Assembly: GCA_946403735.1 (NCBI GenBank)
Contig: CAMJAZ010000042.1
Location: forward strand, 1 to 8,741
Origin: an uncultured Selenomonadales bacterium
GTDB lineage: Bacteria; Bacillota; Negativicutes; Selenomonadales; Selenomonadaceae
Length of the DNA: 8,741 bases
Direction: 5' to 3'
How positions within the stretch are numbered: position 1 is the stretch's first letter; the number at the start of each line of letters is the position of its first letter. Of the stretch, positions 1-6,580 are shown one piece after another. The position numbers and the translations under genes were made by a program. The notes below the pieces were generated by a model. It was not told where the DNA came from and ran no database searches. It worked only from the letters and a program-made list of their open reading frames with translations.

Positions 1-1114
1 GCTAGTTCATTTAGTTGGGCGAAAGTTAATCGGCTTGCAATTCAATCAGCAACGTTATGAAGCGGACTTTCGTTTTGCAATGATGCGCGTACGTGAAAAT
101 GCGGAAAGTATCGCCTTTTATCGCGGTGAAAAATCGGAGCTGGAAAATTTTTCGTGGAAGTTTGCGGACGTAATAAAAAATTTTCGTCGACTGATGACTA
201 AGACTAAGCATTTAAATTTTTATATTAATGGCTACGCGCAGTTGGCAGTAATCGTGCCGATAATTTTAGCCGCGCCAAAATATTTTGCAAGGGAAATGCA
301 ACTTGGTGGACTTATGCAAACTGTTTCGGCATTCGGCAGAGTGCAGGACGCCATGAGCTTTTTTATTGACTCCTACGCGACGATAGCAAGTTTAGCGGCA
401 GTCATTCACCGTTTAGCTGGCTTTACCGAACACGTAAACGAAGTTCAGACGATTGAAAGTCACGTCGAAAAATCTACGGCGGCGAATTTAAAAATTTCGG
501 ACTTGACTATTTCATTACCGACTGGACGCGAACTGTTAAATAAACTTTCCTTGAGCTTGGAAAATTCAAAGTCGTTGTTAGTAACTGGCGCGTCAGGTTG
601 CGGGAAGTCAACGTTACTGCGAACATTGGCGGGAATTTGGGCGTATGCGTCAGGAACAATTTCTTTGCCGCAAGATTCGCGCGTAATGTTCCTGCCGCAA
701 AAACCGTACTTGCCGCTTGGAAGTTTACGTCGAGCGCTGATTTATCCAGCCGCTGAAAAAGATTCGCCAGCTGATGAAAAATTGATTGAGACGTTGAAAC
801 TTGTTGACTTGCCGAATTTGGTTGATAAACTTGACGTGAAAGACGATTGGAGCAGAATTTTATCAGGCGGCGAGCAACAACGTTTAGCATTTGCCCGCGT
901 ACTTTTGACGGCGCCAGAATATATTTTCTTGGACGAGGCGACTAGCGCATTGGATGAGCCACGAGAACTTGAAATGTATGAATTGCTGAAAAAAGTTTTG
1001 CCCCATTCCACAATCGTCAGCGTAGGTCATAGGTCGACGCTTTTTAATGTTCACGATACCGAATTGAATTTGGACGGCAAAGGAAATTGGACTGCGCGGG
1101 AAATTGTAGATTAA
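1..1114 (+). CDS. ABC transporter, fused permease/ATPase, SbmA/BacA (YddA)-like, 5' partial
   Basis: This is the C-terminal 370 residues of an ABC exporter or importer half-transporter with permease and ATPase on one chain. The reading frame is open from base 2, so the true start lies outside the window; the TTG at 35 is internal. Visible residues 1 to about 140 are the end of the membrane domain. They include a segment rich in E-A-D-F-R-F and R-E-N-A-E-S-I-A-F-Y-R-G-E, typical of the SbmA/BacA and peroxisomal ABCD type permease, and a hydrophobic helix at about 80-92. The ATPase follows: Walker A GASGCGKST at 196-204, Q-loop Gln233, signature LSGGEQQ at 287-293, Walker B YIFLDE at 307-312 with catalytic Glu312, and switch His343. 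All key residues are present, so it looks functional. Known relatives move peptides, cobalamin or fatty acyl compounds; the substrate here cannot be read from sequence. A terminator-like hairpin follows at 1170-1216, separating it from argS. Confidence 0.9.
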   Translation, partial: LVHLVGRKLIGLQFNQQRYEADFRFAMMRVRENAESIAFYRGEKSELENFSWKFADVIKNFRRLMTKTKHLNFYINGYAQLAVIVPIILAAPKYFAREMQLGGLMQTVSAFGRVQDAMSFFIDSYATIASLAAVIHRLAGFTEHVNEVQTIESHVEKSTAANLKISDLTISLPTGRELLNKLSLSLENSKSLLVTGASGCGKSTLLRTLAGIWAYASGTISLPQDSRVMFLPQKPYLPLGSLRRALIYPAAEKDSPADEKLIETLKLVDLPNLVDKLDVKDDWSRILSGGEQQRLAFARVLLTAPEYIFLDEATSALDEPRELEMYELLKKVLPHSTIVSVGHRSTLFNVHDTELNLDGKGNWTAREIVD

Positions 1115-1147
1115 AAAATATTTTTAAATATAACGTCTAAAAAGGAA

Positions 1148-1169
1148 GGGCGCGCAAGGACGCGCGCCC
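1148..1169. repeat. GC-rich perfect hairpin, first of three in a row
   Basis: A perfect 8-bp inverted repeat (GGGCGCGC and GCGCGCCC) encloses the 6-base loop AAGGAC, 34 bases after the ABC transporter stop. It abuts the next hairpin with no gap and lacks its own T-tract. It is far more GC-rich than the AT-rich gap around it, which suggests a mobile or structured repeat unit rather than simple spacer. Its function is unknown. Confidence 0.7.
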
Positions 1170-1216
1170 GCCCGCGTAAATCGCGTGATGCGATTTCAGC
1201 GGGCTGTTTTCTTTTT
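1170..1216 (+). terminator. Rho-independent terminator-like hairpin after the ABC transporter gene
   Basis: The outer stem GCCCGC (1170-1175) pairs with GCGGGC (1199-1204). After a 2x2 internal mismatch, the inner stem AAATCGC (1178-1184) pairs with GCGATTT (1190-1196) around a 5-base loop. The T-rich run TGTTTTCTTTTT (1205-1216) follows at once. Strong stem plus T-tract downstream of a stop codon is the classic intrinsic terminator layout. It would end transcription of the ABC transporter ahead of the argS promoter. Confidence 0.7.
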
Positions 1217-1217
1217 G

Positions 1218-1250
1218 CTACTTTTTCTTTTGCGCCAAAAGAAAAAGTAG
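1218..1250. repeat. Perfect 15-bp inverted repeat, T-rich arm / A-rich arm
   Basis: CTACTTTTTCTTTTG (1218-1232) and its exact reverse complement (1236-1250) are separated by only CGC. The T-tract of the preceding terminator runs into it. A perfect 15-bp arm this close to two other hairpins is unlikely by chance. It may act as a bidirectional terminator, or belong with 1148-1204 to one dispersed palindromic element. Copies elsewhere in the genome cannot be seen from this window. Confidence 0.75.
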
Positions 1251-1335
1251 TTTAACTAAAAAAGATTATAAACTTAAAATTTATCGATAGCCTATTAAAA
1301 ATTAATTGCGTGAACTCTTCAAAAAATCTTAAAAG

Positions 1336-1364
1336 TGGACAATCAGCTTGAATTATTGTATAAT
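1336..1364 (+). promoter_or_regulatory. Sigma-A (sigma-70) type promoter for the argS operon
   Basis: The -35 box TGGACA (1336-1341, one mismatch from TTGACA) and a perfect -10 box TATAAT (1359-1364) are separated by the optimal 17 bases. Transcription should start near 1371, giving a 5' leader of about 160 nt before argS. The -10 lies in a short inverted repeat (ATTAT-TGT-ATAAT, 1352-1364), which may be chance in AT-rich DNA. This is the only strong promoter I found, consistent with it driving the whole downstream gene run. Confidence 0.75.
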
Positions 1365-1425
1365 ATTTGCCAAATAATTTTGAAGGGCGAAGATATTTTT
1401 GTAAATTCTTAAGAAAAATTTTGTA

Positions 1426-1469
1426 CGTCGTCTAATTCGTCAACGCGAAAAGGCGGCGGATTTTTGTTT
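1426..1469 (+). promoter_or_regulatory. Possible attenuator hairpin in the argS leader
   Basis: In the transcribed leader, CGTCGTC (1426-1432) can pair over 7 bp (two of them G-U) with GGCGGCG (1452-1458). The tract ATTTTTGTTT (1460-1469) follows. The layout resembles an intrinsic terminator placed between promoter and start codon. The loop is long (19 nt) and alternative pairings exist, for example CGTC at 1438-1441 with GGCG at 1452-1455, so it is weak evidence. No T-box core sequence is present, so any control would work differently. Confidence 0.3.
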
Positions 1470-1504
1470 AATTAAGAATTAAGAATGAAAGATAAAATTC
1501 TAAG
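1470..1504 (+). repeat. Degenerate heptamer array upstream of argS
   Basis: Two identical units AATTAAG (1470-1476, 1477-1483) are followed in the same 7-base phase by AATGAAA, GATAAAA and TTCTAAG, ending at 1504. The Shine-Dalgarno sequence of argS (AGGAAGGGAG, 1513-1522) begins 8 bases later. Similar heptamer arrays occur in three other gaps of this window. Confidence 0.5.
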
Positions 1505-1530
1505 TTGATTATAGGAAGGGAGCGTATCTA

Positions 1531-3186
1531 TTGGAAGTAAAAATTAAAATCATCGACGCGGTAAAGTCTGCCGTACAATCTTTAATTGCCGACGGTACAT
1601 TCAAAGTAAATGGCGACTTGCCCAGCGTAAATTTGGAAGTGCCGCCGAAAAAAGAATTTGGCGACTTCGCTACAAACTTTGCAATGCAATCAGCAAAAGT
1701 TTTTCGTACCAGTCCAAAAAAAATTGCGGAAGAAATCAAATCACGTATCGACGCAGATTTTCTTGATAAGATTGAAATTGCTGGCGCTGGCTTTATGAAT
1801 TTTTATTTGAAGTCCGACGTAATTTATACCGAGTTGAAAAATATTTACTGCGCGGAAAATTTTGGACAGTTGCCGCCAAAAAATAACGCGACGATTCAAA
1901 TTGAATACGTAAGCGCTAATCCTACAGGACTTTTGCACGTTGGACACGGACGCGGCGCGGCGGCTGGTTCAGCTATAGTAAACATTCTTCGCGCGGCTGG
2001 CTACAACGTCGAAAGCGAATATTACATAAACGACGCTGGCAACCAAATGGAAAATCTTGCTAAGTCTGTCAATGCGCGTTACCTTGAACTTTTGGGACAA
2101 CCATGCGAATTTCCAGAAGATGGCTATCACGGCGTCGACATTATCGACACGGCGAAAAAAATTGTTGAACGTGACGGCGATAAATATTTAAGCTTGCCCG
2201 AAGATGAACGGCTGAAAAGTTTACAAGACCTTGCATACGCCGATAAACTTGCCGAGTTGAAAAAAGATTTGTCTAACTTCCGCGTCGACTTCGATAAATG
2301 GTTTAGTGAACGAACTTTGCACCCTGATAAAATTAATGACGCAATACAAATTCTTCGTGACAAAGGCGAAATTTACGAAAAAGACGGCGCGTTGTGGCTT
2401 AGTTCGATGAAGTACGGCGACGACAAAGACCGCGTAGTTGTTCGTGAAAATGGCGTACCGACTTACCTTGCCGCCGATATTGCCTACCACAAAAATAAAT
2501 TTGATCGCAACTTCGGAATGATGATAAATCTTTGGGGCGCTGATCATCACGGTTACATTGTACGTGTTAAAGCGGCTATGTCTGCGCTTGGATTCGACGC
2601 TGACAAGTTGAAAATTTTACTCCTGCAAATGGTTTCACTTTATCGCGGCGGCGAACTTGTCAAGATGTCTAAACGTACTGGCGAAAGTATAACGTTGCGC
2701 GAACTTATGGACGAAGTTGGTACGGACGCGGCGCGATATTTTTTTCTTATGCGGTCGATTGATAGCCAGCTTGATTTTGACCTTGACTTAGCGACGAAAC
2801 AAAGTTCAGAAAATCCTGTCTATTACATTCAGTATGCGCACGCTAGAATTTGTAGCATTTTCCGTCAAGCTGATGAAGTTGGATTAAAGCTTGACGCCGC
2901 GCCAAAATTTTCAATGATGACGACTGCCGCTGAAATTGACTTGATTAACAAAATTTTTGAATATCCAAATGAAATTGAAAAGGCGGCTGAAGAATTTGCA
3001 CCACAACGCATTGCACGTTATGCCTATGATTTAGCCGCGCAGTTCCACAGCTTTTATCGTGACTGCAGAATTTTGGGCGTTGATAATGACCTTGCAAAGG
3101 CACGGTTAGCGCTCGTGAAAGTTACTGCACATACGATTAAACACGCGCTTAATTTGTTGGGAGTTTCCGCGCCGACTTCAATGTAG
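1531..3186 (+). CDS. argS: Arginyl-tRNA synthetase (class I)
   Basis: ArgS charges tRNA-Arg with arginine using ATP in the cytoplasm. The 551-residue protein is full length for the bacterial family. Residues 1-95 form the ArgRS-specific N-terminal domain, with the conserved KKEFGDFATNFAM stretch at about 40-52. The class I catalytic core carries the HIGH-type motif as H136-V-G-H139 within SANPTGLLHVGHGRGAAAG. The KMSKS-type loop appears as VKMSKR at 377-382 followed by TGESITL, the usual ArgRS variant. The C-terminal anticodon-binding (DALR) domain spans about 430-551. The start is TTG, chosen because AGGAAGGGAG (1513-1522) sits 8 bases upstream and the next residues (MEVKIKIIDAV) fit the family's N-terminus. 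It is the first gene after the promoter at 1336-1364. Its TAG stop overlaps the Shine-Dalgarno sequence of the next gene, implying co-transcription. Confidence 0.97.
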   Translation: MEVKIKIIDAVKSAVQSLIADGTFKVNGDLPSVNLEVPPKKEFGDFATNFAMQSAKVFRTSPKKIAEEIKSRIDADFLDKIEIAGAGFMNFYLKSDVIYTELKNIYCAENFGQLPPKNNATIQIEYVSANPTGLLHVGHGRGAAAGSAIVNILRAAGYNVESEYYINDAGNQMENLAKSVNARYLELLGQPCEFPEDGYHGVDIIDTAKKIVERDGDKYLSLPEDERLKSLQDLAYADKLAELKKDLSNFRVDFDKWFSERTLHPDKINDAIQILRDKGEIYEKDGALWLSSMKYGDDKDRVVVRENGVPTYLAADIAYHKNKFDRNFGMMINLWGADHHGYIVRVKAAMSALGFDADKLKILLLQMVSLYRGGELVKMSKRTGESITLRELMDEVGTDAARYFFLMRSIDSQLDFDLDLATKQSSENPVYYIQYAHARICSIFRQADEVGLKLDAAPKFSMMTTAAEIDLINKIFEYPNEIEKAAEEFAPQRIARYAYDLAAQFHSFYRDCRILGVDNDLAKARLALVKVTAHTIKHALNLLGVSAPTSM

Positions 3187-3198
3187 GAGGAAATTTTA

Positions 3199-3888
3199 AT
3201 GACTAAGTTTGCGATTGTCGTGGTGATGATTTTGACTTTAATAGTCAGCAGTAACATTGCCGCCGCGCAGAGTACAACGCCGCAATGGATACAAAAACTT
3301 CCTGCCGCGCAGAATGCCAATCAAATTTTTGTTGTGGCACAAGTTGGCGAAAAAACTACCGCTTGGGTTTCAATGCACGTTAAAGATTTTAATGGCGAAT
3401 GGCAACAGATTATGACGACGCCAGGATTTATTGGCAAAAATGGTCTTGGCAAGGAACGCGAAGGCGACAATAAAACGCCAGTCGGCGTATTCAAATTTAA
3501 CTTTGCATTAGGCATTGCGCCTGACCCCAACTGTTTAATTCCCTATGTACAAGTTGATGAAAATTATTATTGGTCGGGCGATTTTAATTGCAAGTACAAT
3601 CAGCTTGTCGACGTTCGCGAATATCCAGCGCTTGACACGGCGCACAGTGAACACCTTGTCGAATATAATCCGCATTATACGTACGTTTTGAATATGGACT
3701 ACAACGCGGAATGTACGCCTGGCAAAGGATCGGCATTGTTCCTCCACTGTTTAGGACCGATTAAGCCTTGGACTGGCGGCTGTGTTGCAATTCCAGTTGA
3801 CAAAATGAAATTCGTTATGCAAAACGTCACGCCTGATTGTGTACTTGTCATTGATTCGCTGGAAAATTTGGGCGGCACGGTTGAGTAG
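3199..3888 (+). CDS. Secreted L,D-transpeptidase family protein (YkuD catalytic domain)
   Basis: A predicted exported enzyme of 229 residues. Residues 1-23 are a signal peptide: Lys3, a hydrophobic core at 4-18, then S-S-N-I-A-A-A with probable cleavage after Ala23. The mature part carries YkuD-family features: EGDNKTPVGVFKF at about 88-100, and the catalytic block with His183 (LFLHC) and nucleophile Cys195 in TGGCVAIP. Most YkuD enzymes have S/T-H-G-C here; this one has T-G-G-C, a variant that keeps the cysteine and the preceding glycine. The family makes 3-3 peptidoglycan cross-links or attaches proteins to the wall, outside the inner membrane. Six cysteines remain in the mature chain (112, 131, 172, 184, 195, 214). 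AGGAGG (3185-3190) supports the ATG, 12 bases after argS. No lipobox is seen. Which cross-link it makes is not evident. Confidence 0.85.
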   Translation: MTKFAIVVVMILTLIVSSNIAAAQSTTPQWIQKLPAAQNANQIFVVAQVGEKTTAWVSMHVKDFNGEWQQIMTTPGFIGKNGLGKEREGDNKTPVGVFKFNFALGIAPDPNCLIPYVQVDENYYWSGDFNCKYNQLVDVREYPALDTAHSEHLVEYNPHYTYVLNMDYNAECTPGKGSALFLHCLGPIKPWTGGCVAIPVDKMKFVMQNVTPDCVLVIDSLENLGGTVE

Positions 3889-3889
3889 T

Positions 3890-3938
3890 AATTAAAAATG
3901 AAGAATTAAGAATTAAAAATTATTTCCTAAAAGCTACT
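3890..3938 (+). repeat. Degenerate heptamer array between the L,D-transpeptidase gene and rpoE
   Basis: Five consecutive 7-base units (AATTAAA, AATGAAG, AATTAAG, AATTAAA, AATTATT) fill 3890-3924. The period continues through CTAAAAG (3927-3933) up to the rpoE ribosome binding site. The 14-mer at 3923-3936 (TTTCCTAAAAGCTA) recurs exactly at 6568-6581, ahead of pcrA. The array occupies nearly the whole gap. Confidence 0.6.
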
Positions 3939-3953
3939 ATGGAGGAAGATAAA

Positions 3954-4271
3954 TTGAGCGATAATGATTTTGAAAAAATGTCTGAAGTCGATTTAGCGTA
4001 CAGAATTTTAACTAACTCTGGCAAAGACAATCCAATTTTCTACAAAGATTTAATCCTTGAGATTTTGGCGAAAAAAAATAAATCTGTACAAAATGAAGCG
4101 GTCGCCATTTCCGAAGTTTACACCATGATAAATATGGACAGTCGCTTTCAACACGTCGGCGAAGGTAAATGGGGACTCGTTGAATGGAATCCGCCTGAAG
4201 CTAAACGCGGACGCGCTACTAAAAAGGCGTCAACTTCAAACATTGATAATTTAGACGGTGCGGAAAAATAA
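3954..4271 (+). CDS. rpoE: RNA polymerase delta subunit (HARE-HTH domain)
   Basis: Delta binds RNA polymerase in Firmicutes, raising promoter selectivity and recycling. The product is 105 residues from a TTG start. I prefer TTG at 3954 over the in-frame ATG at 3939: GGAGGAAG (3941-3948) lies at the right distance before the TTG but would be inside the coding region if the ATG were used, and no Shine-Dalgarno sequence precedes that ATG. Residues 5-75 form the winged-helix HARE-HTH domain, with MSEVDLAYRIL, NPIFYKDLILEIL and the diagnostic DSRFQHVGEGKWGLVEW near its end. The well-studied Bacillus protein has a long, very acidic C-terminal tail. Here only about 28 residues follow, and they are net basic (KRGRATKKAS) with few acids. 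It lies 21 bases upstream of pyrG, the classic rpoE-pyrG neighbourhood. Confidence 0.9.
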   Translation: MSDNDFEKMSEVDLAYRILTNSGKDNPIFYKDLILEILAKKNKSVQNEAVAISEVYTMINMDSRFQHVGEGKWGLVEWNPPEAKRGRATKKASTSNIDNLDGAEK

Positions 4272-4292
4272 ACTGCGCGGGGGAATTTATTC

Positions 4293-5918
4293 ATGGCAAA
4301 ATATATTTTCGTGACAGGCGGCGTAGTGTCCTCATTGGGCAAAGGAATTACTGCGGCGGCTCTCGGCAGACTTTTAAAAAGTCGCGGAATTAAAGTCACA
4401 ATCCAAAAATTTGATCCTTACATCAATATTGACCCCGGTACTATGAGCCCGTACCAACACGGTGAAGTTTTCGTCACGGAAGACGGCGCGGAAACTGATT
4501 TAGATTTGGGACACTATGAACGCTTTATCGATATAAATCTTAGCCGCCATTCCAACACGACGACTGGCAAAGTTTATTGGAGCGTCTTAAACAAGGAACG
4601 TAAAGGCGATTATCTCGGCTCGACGGTACAGGTTATTCCGCACATTACTAACGAAATTAAATCGCGCATTTATTCCGTAGCTGAACTTGACAAAGCTGAC
4701 GTTGTTATAACGGAAGTCGGTGGTACTGTCGGCGATATTGAAAGCCTTCCTTTCCTTGAAGCAATTCGACAAGTTAAAAAGGAAGTCGGCAAAAACGACG
4801 CAATTTATATTCACGTTACGTTAATTCCATTCATTGGCGCAGCTGGTGAACTGAAAACTAAACCTACTCAACACAGCGTCAAGGAACTTCGCGCTATCGG
4901 CATTCAACCTGACATTTTAGTTTGTCGCACCGAATATCCAATTTCCCGCGATATGAAGAAAAAAATTGCGCTATTCTGCGACGTGGACGAAGACGCCGTT
5001 ATTGAAAATCGTACCGCTGAAACAATTTATGAAGTGCCGCTTATTATGAAAAGTGAAGGGTTTGACAAAATTGTTTTGGACAAACTCAATTTGCCACACT
5101 CCCCCGCGAAAATTGAAGTTTGGGAACGTATGGTTTATAAAATTAAAAATCCTGAACGCAAAGTTAAAATCGCCGTCGTTGGCAAGTACGTTGAACTGCC
5201 TGACGCTTATATTTCCGTCGTCGAAGCTCTTCACCACGCGGGCATTGACAATTCAGCCGCCGTCAAAGTTAAATTTGTCAACGCGGAAAAAATTGAATCG
5301 CCTGACGTTGACTTGGACGAAGTTTTCAGCGGTTGCAAAGGAATTCTCGTACCAGGCGGTTTTGGTGACAGAGGTATTGAAGGTAAGATTAAGGCGATAA
5401 ATTTTGCTCGCGTCAATAAAATTCCATTTCTCGGCTTGTGCTTAGGTATGCAATGCGCGGTTATCGAATTTGCGCGGAATGTTTGCAACTTCGCCGACGC
5501 TAATTCTACGGAATTTAATCCAGAAACAAATTATCCAGTCATTGCGCTAATGAATTCGCAGTTGGACGTTACAGACAAAGGCGGCACAATGCGGCTGGGC
5601 GCGTACCCGTGCAAAGTTACGCCAAATACTTTTACTGCGCAAGCTTACTTTGGCGACGAAAAAGATTTTGAAGAAATTCATGAACGTCACCGCCATCGGT
5701 TTGAGTTCAACAATAAATTTCGTGAAGTTCTTCAAGCTAATGGAATGGTTATTGCTGGCGTTTATCCAGATGAAAATTTGGTTGAGATTGTCGAACTTGA
5801 TAAAAGTATTCATCCTTCGTTTGTTGGCTGTCAATTTCACCCTGAATTGAAATCGCGTCCGAATCATCCGCATCCACTTTTCCGCGCCTTCGTCAAAGCG
5901 GCGATTGATAATGCTTGA
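4293..5918 (+). CDS. pyrG: CTP synthase (glutamine-hydrolysing)
   Basis: PyrG converts UTP to CTP using ATP and glutamine-derived ammonia, the last step of de novo pyrimidine nucleotide synthesis, in the cytoplasm. The 541-residue length is normal. The N-terminal synthetase domain (about 1-270) has the P-loop GGVVSSLGKGITAA at 9-22, QKFDPYINIDPGTMSPYQHG at 38-57, and TEVGGTVGDIES at 140-151. The C-terminal class I glutamine amidotransferase domain (about 290-541) has the oxyanion region LVPGGFGDRG at 352-361, nucleophile Cys383 in GLCLGMQ, and His516 and Glu518 in FHPELKSRP completing the triad. Nothing is missing. Start ATG follows GGGGGAA (4279-4285) by 7 bases. I looked for a pyrG leader (a G-rich initial transcript that responds to CTP) and saw none: the upstream gap is only 21 bases and inside the operon. 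Confidence 0.98.
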   Translation: MAKYIFVTGGVVSSLGKGITAAALGRLLKSRGIKVTIQKFDPYINIDPGTMSPYQHGEVFVTEDGAETDLDLGHYERFIDINLSRHSNTTTGKVYWSVLNKERKGDYLGSTVQVIPHITNEIKSRIYSVAELDKADVVITEVGGTVGDIESLPFLEAIRQVKKEVGKNDAIYIHVTLIPFIGAAGELKTKPTQHSVKELRAIGIQPDILVCRTEYPISRDMKKKIALFCDVDEDAVIENRTAETIYEVPLIMKSEGFDKIVLDKLNLPHSPAKIEVWERMVYKIKNPERKVKIAVVGKYVELPDAYISVVEALHHAGIDNSAAVKVKFVNAEKIESPDVDLDEVFSGCKGILVPGGFGDRGIEGKIKAINFARVNKIPFLGLCLGMQCAVIEFARNVCNFADANSTEFNPETNYPVIALMNSQLDVTDKGGTMRLGAYPCKVTPNTFTAQAYFGDEKDFEEIHERHRHRFEFNNKFREVLQANGMVIAGVYPDENLVEIVELDKSIHPSFVGCQFHPELKSRPNHPHPLFRAFVKAAIDNA

Positions 5919-5919
5919 T

Positions 5920-5961
5920 TTAATGCGTAATTAGGAATGCTTAATTCGTAATGGAAAATGA
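5920..5961 (+). repeat. Degenerate heptamer array between pyrG and the 199-aa gene
   Basis: Six 7-base units in one phase (TTAATGC, GTAATTA, GGAATGC, TTAATTC, GTAATGG, AAAATGA) share AAT at positions 3-5. They begin 2 bases after the pyrG stop and run into the next start codon at 5958. No clear Shine-Dalgarno sequence remains in this gap. Confidence 0.5.
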
Positions 5962-6557
5962 AAGACTTTCTACAGTCTCAACTTGAAGAGATACGCGAAA
6001 ATAAATTACGGTTCGGCTTATTGGTAATTTGTCTTATCGCTACGATAATTTACGCCTTCACTGATTCTTTTGACAGCGGCGAAGAAATTAACCTTGACGC
6101 GCCGCAGAAAGTTTCGCAAGTCGAATCGCCCGTAAAAAATATTTCGTCGACAAGTGAAAAGGTTACTGTTTCGTCCGACAAAGTTAAAGCGGTCATTGGC
6201 GCGAATGCTGACGACGTTTTCATTTACGACCCGTTCAAAAATCCTGCGCCCGCTAAAGTTGATGAACCTGTCAAAGTTGATGAAGTTGACGCTAAAGTTG
6301 AAAAAACTTCGTTGCCTAATGAACATGTAATTGTTCAGCCGCCTTTTGTCGAAGTTCCTAAACCGCCTGAAGAAAAATTTATTCTGCGCGGAACTGCACT
6401 TGCCGATAATAAAACGGCGTTGATTGAAAAAATTTCAAATGGTAAATCCGAAACGCTTTTCTTGCAAATCGGCGAAAAAATTAACGGTAAATCTATCGTC
6501 GATATTGCGCAGGACTTCATAACTTTGGACGACGGAAATATTTTGTACATTGAATAG
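5958..6557 (+). CDS. Membrane-anchored protein with PilP/GspC-like C-terminal domain
   Basis: I do not recognise a named family for the whole 199-residue protein. A short charged N-terminus (residues 1-18) precedes one transmembrane segment at about 19-34 (FGLLVICLIATIIYAF), suggesting a single-pass anchor with the rest outside the cytoplasm. Residues 36-138 are low-complexity, Lys/Val/Glu/Pro-rich, and contain DPF at 91-93 and a VKVDE repeat with an 18-base period at 6255-6290. Residues 139-199 (FILRGTALADNKTALIE, then FLQIGEKINGKSIVDI and FITLDDGNILYI) have the beta-rich pattern of PilP and the GspC homology region, which link inner-membrane and outer-membrane parts of type IV pili and type II secretion. 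DPF before the domain also fits that group. No other pilus gene is in view. The ATG lacks a good ribosome binding site; no better in-frame start is seen. Confidence 0.6.
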   Translation: MKDFLQSQLEEIRENKLRFGLLVICLIATIIYAFTDSFDSGEEINLDAPQKVSQVESPVKNISSTSEKVTVSSDKVKAVIGANADDVFIYDPFKNPAPAKVDEPVKVDEVDAKVEKTSLPNEHVIVQPPFVEVPKPPEEKFILRGTALADNKTALIEKISNGKSETLFLQIGEKINGKSIVDIAQDFITLDDGNILYIE

Positions 6558-6580
6558 TTTTTAGCACTTTCCTAAAAGCT
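6556..6580 (+). other. AT-rich hairpin overlapping the stop codon of the 199-aa gene
   Basis: AGTTTTTAG (6556-6564) pairs over 9 bp (one G-U) with CTAAAAGCT (6572-6580), with a 7-base loop. The left arm includes the last two bases of the TAG stop. There is no T-tract after it, so it is not an intrinsic terminator. A second CTAAAAGCT at 6593-6601 could pair with the same left arm. It may be an RNA-processing or stability element, or a by-product of the heptamer repeats. Confidence 0.35.

Noticed and set aside
507..890. Long antisense open frames under the ABC transporter, argS, pyrG and pcrA genes
   Set aside because: They mirror the codon bias of the sense genes, show no family motifs and lack promoters or ribosome binding sites of their own.
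1342..1372. ArgR operator over the argS promoter
   Set aside because: A TGAAT half-site is present but the partner half does not match; AT-rich promoter DNA explains it.
1380..1412. Leader peptide of about 10 codons from TTG at 1380, and another from ATG at 1485 (7 codons)
   Set aside because: Neither has a Shine-Dalgarno sequence, and neither has a run of arginine codons that would support attenuation.
1371..1530. T-box riboswitch ahead of argS
   Set aside because: The conserved antiterminator core (GGTGGNACCGCG-like) is absent and the leader is short for a T-box.
3890..3938. CRISPR-like or minisatellite reading of the heptamer arrays
   Set aside because: Units are 7 bases with no spacers and high degeneracy, unlike CRISPR repeats; recorded as short tandem repeats instead.
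3939..3953. ATG at 3939 as the rpoE start
   Set aside because: No ribosome binding site lies upstream of it, and the GGAGG just after it serves the TTG at 3954.
5053..5400. 115-codon open frame inside pyrG on the same strand
   Set aside because: It is a shifted-frame shadow of the conserved pyrG coding sequence with no recognisable motif.
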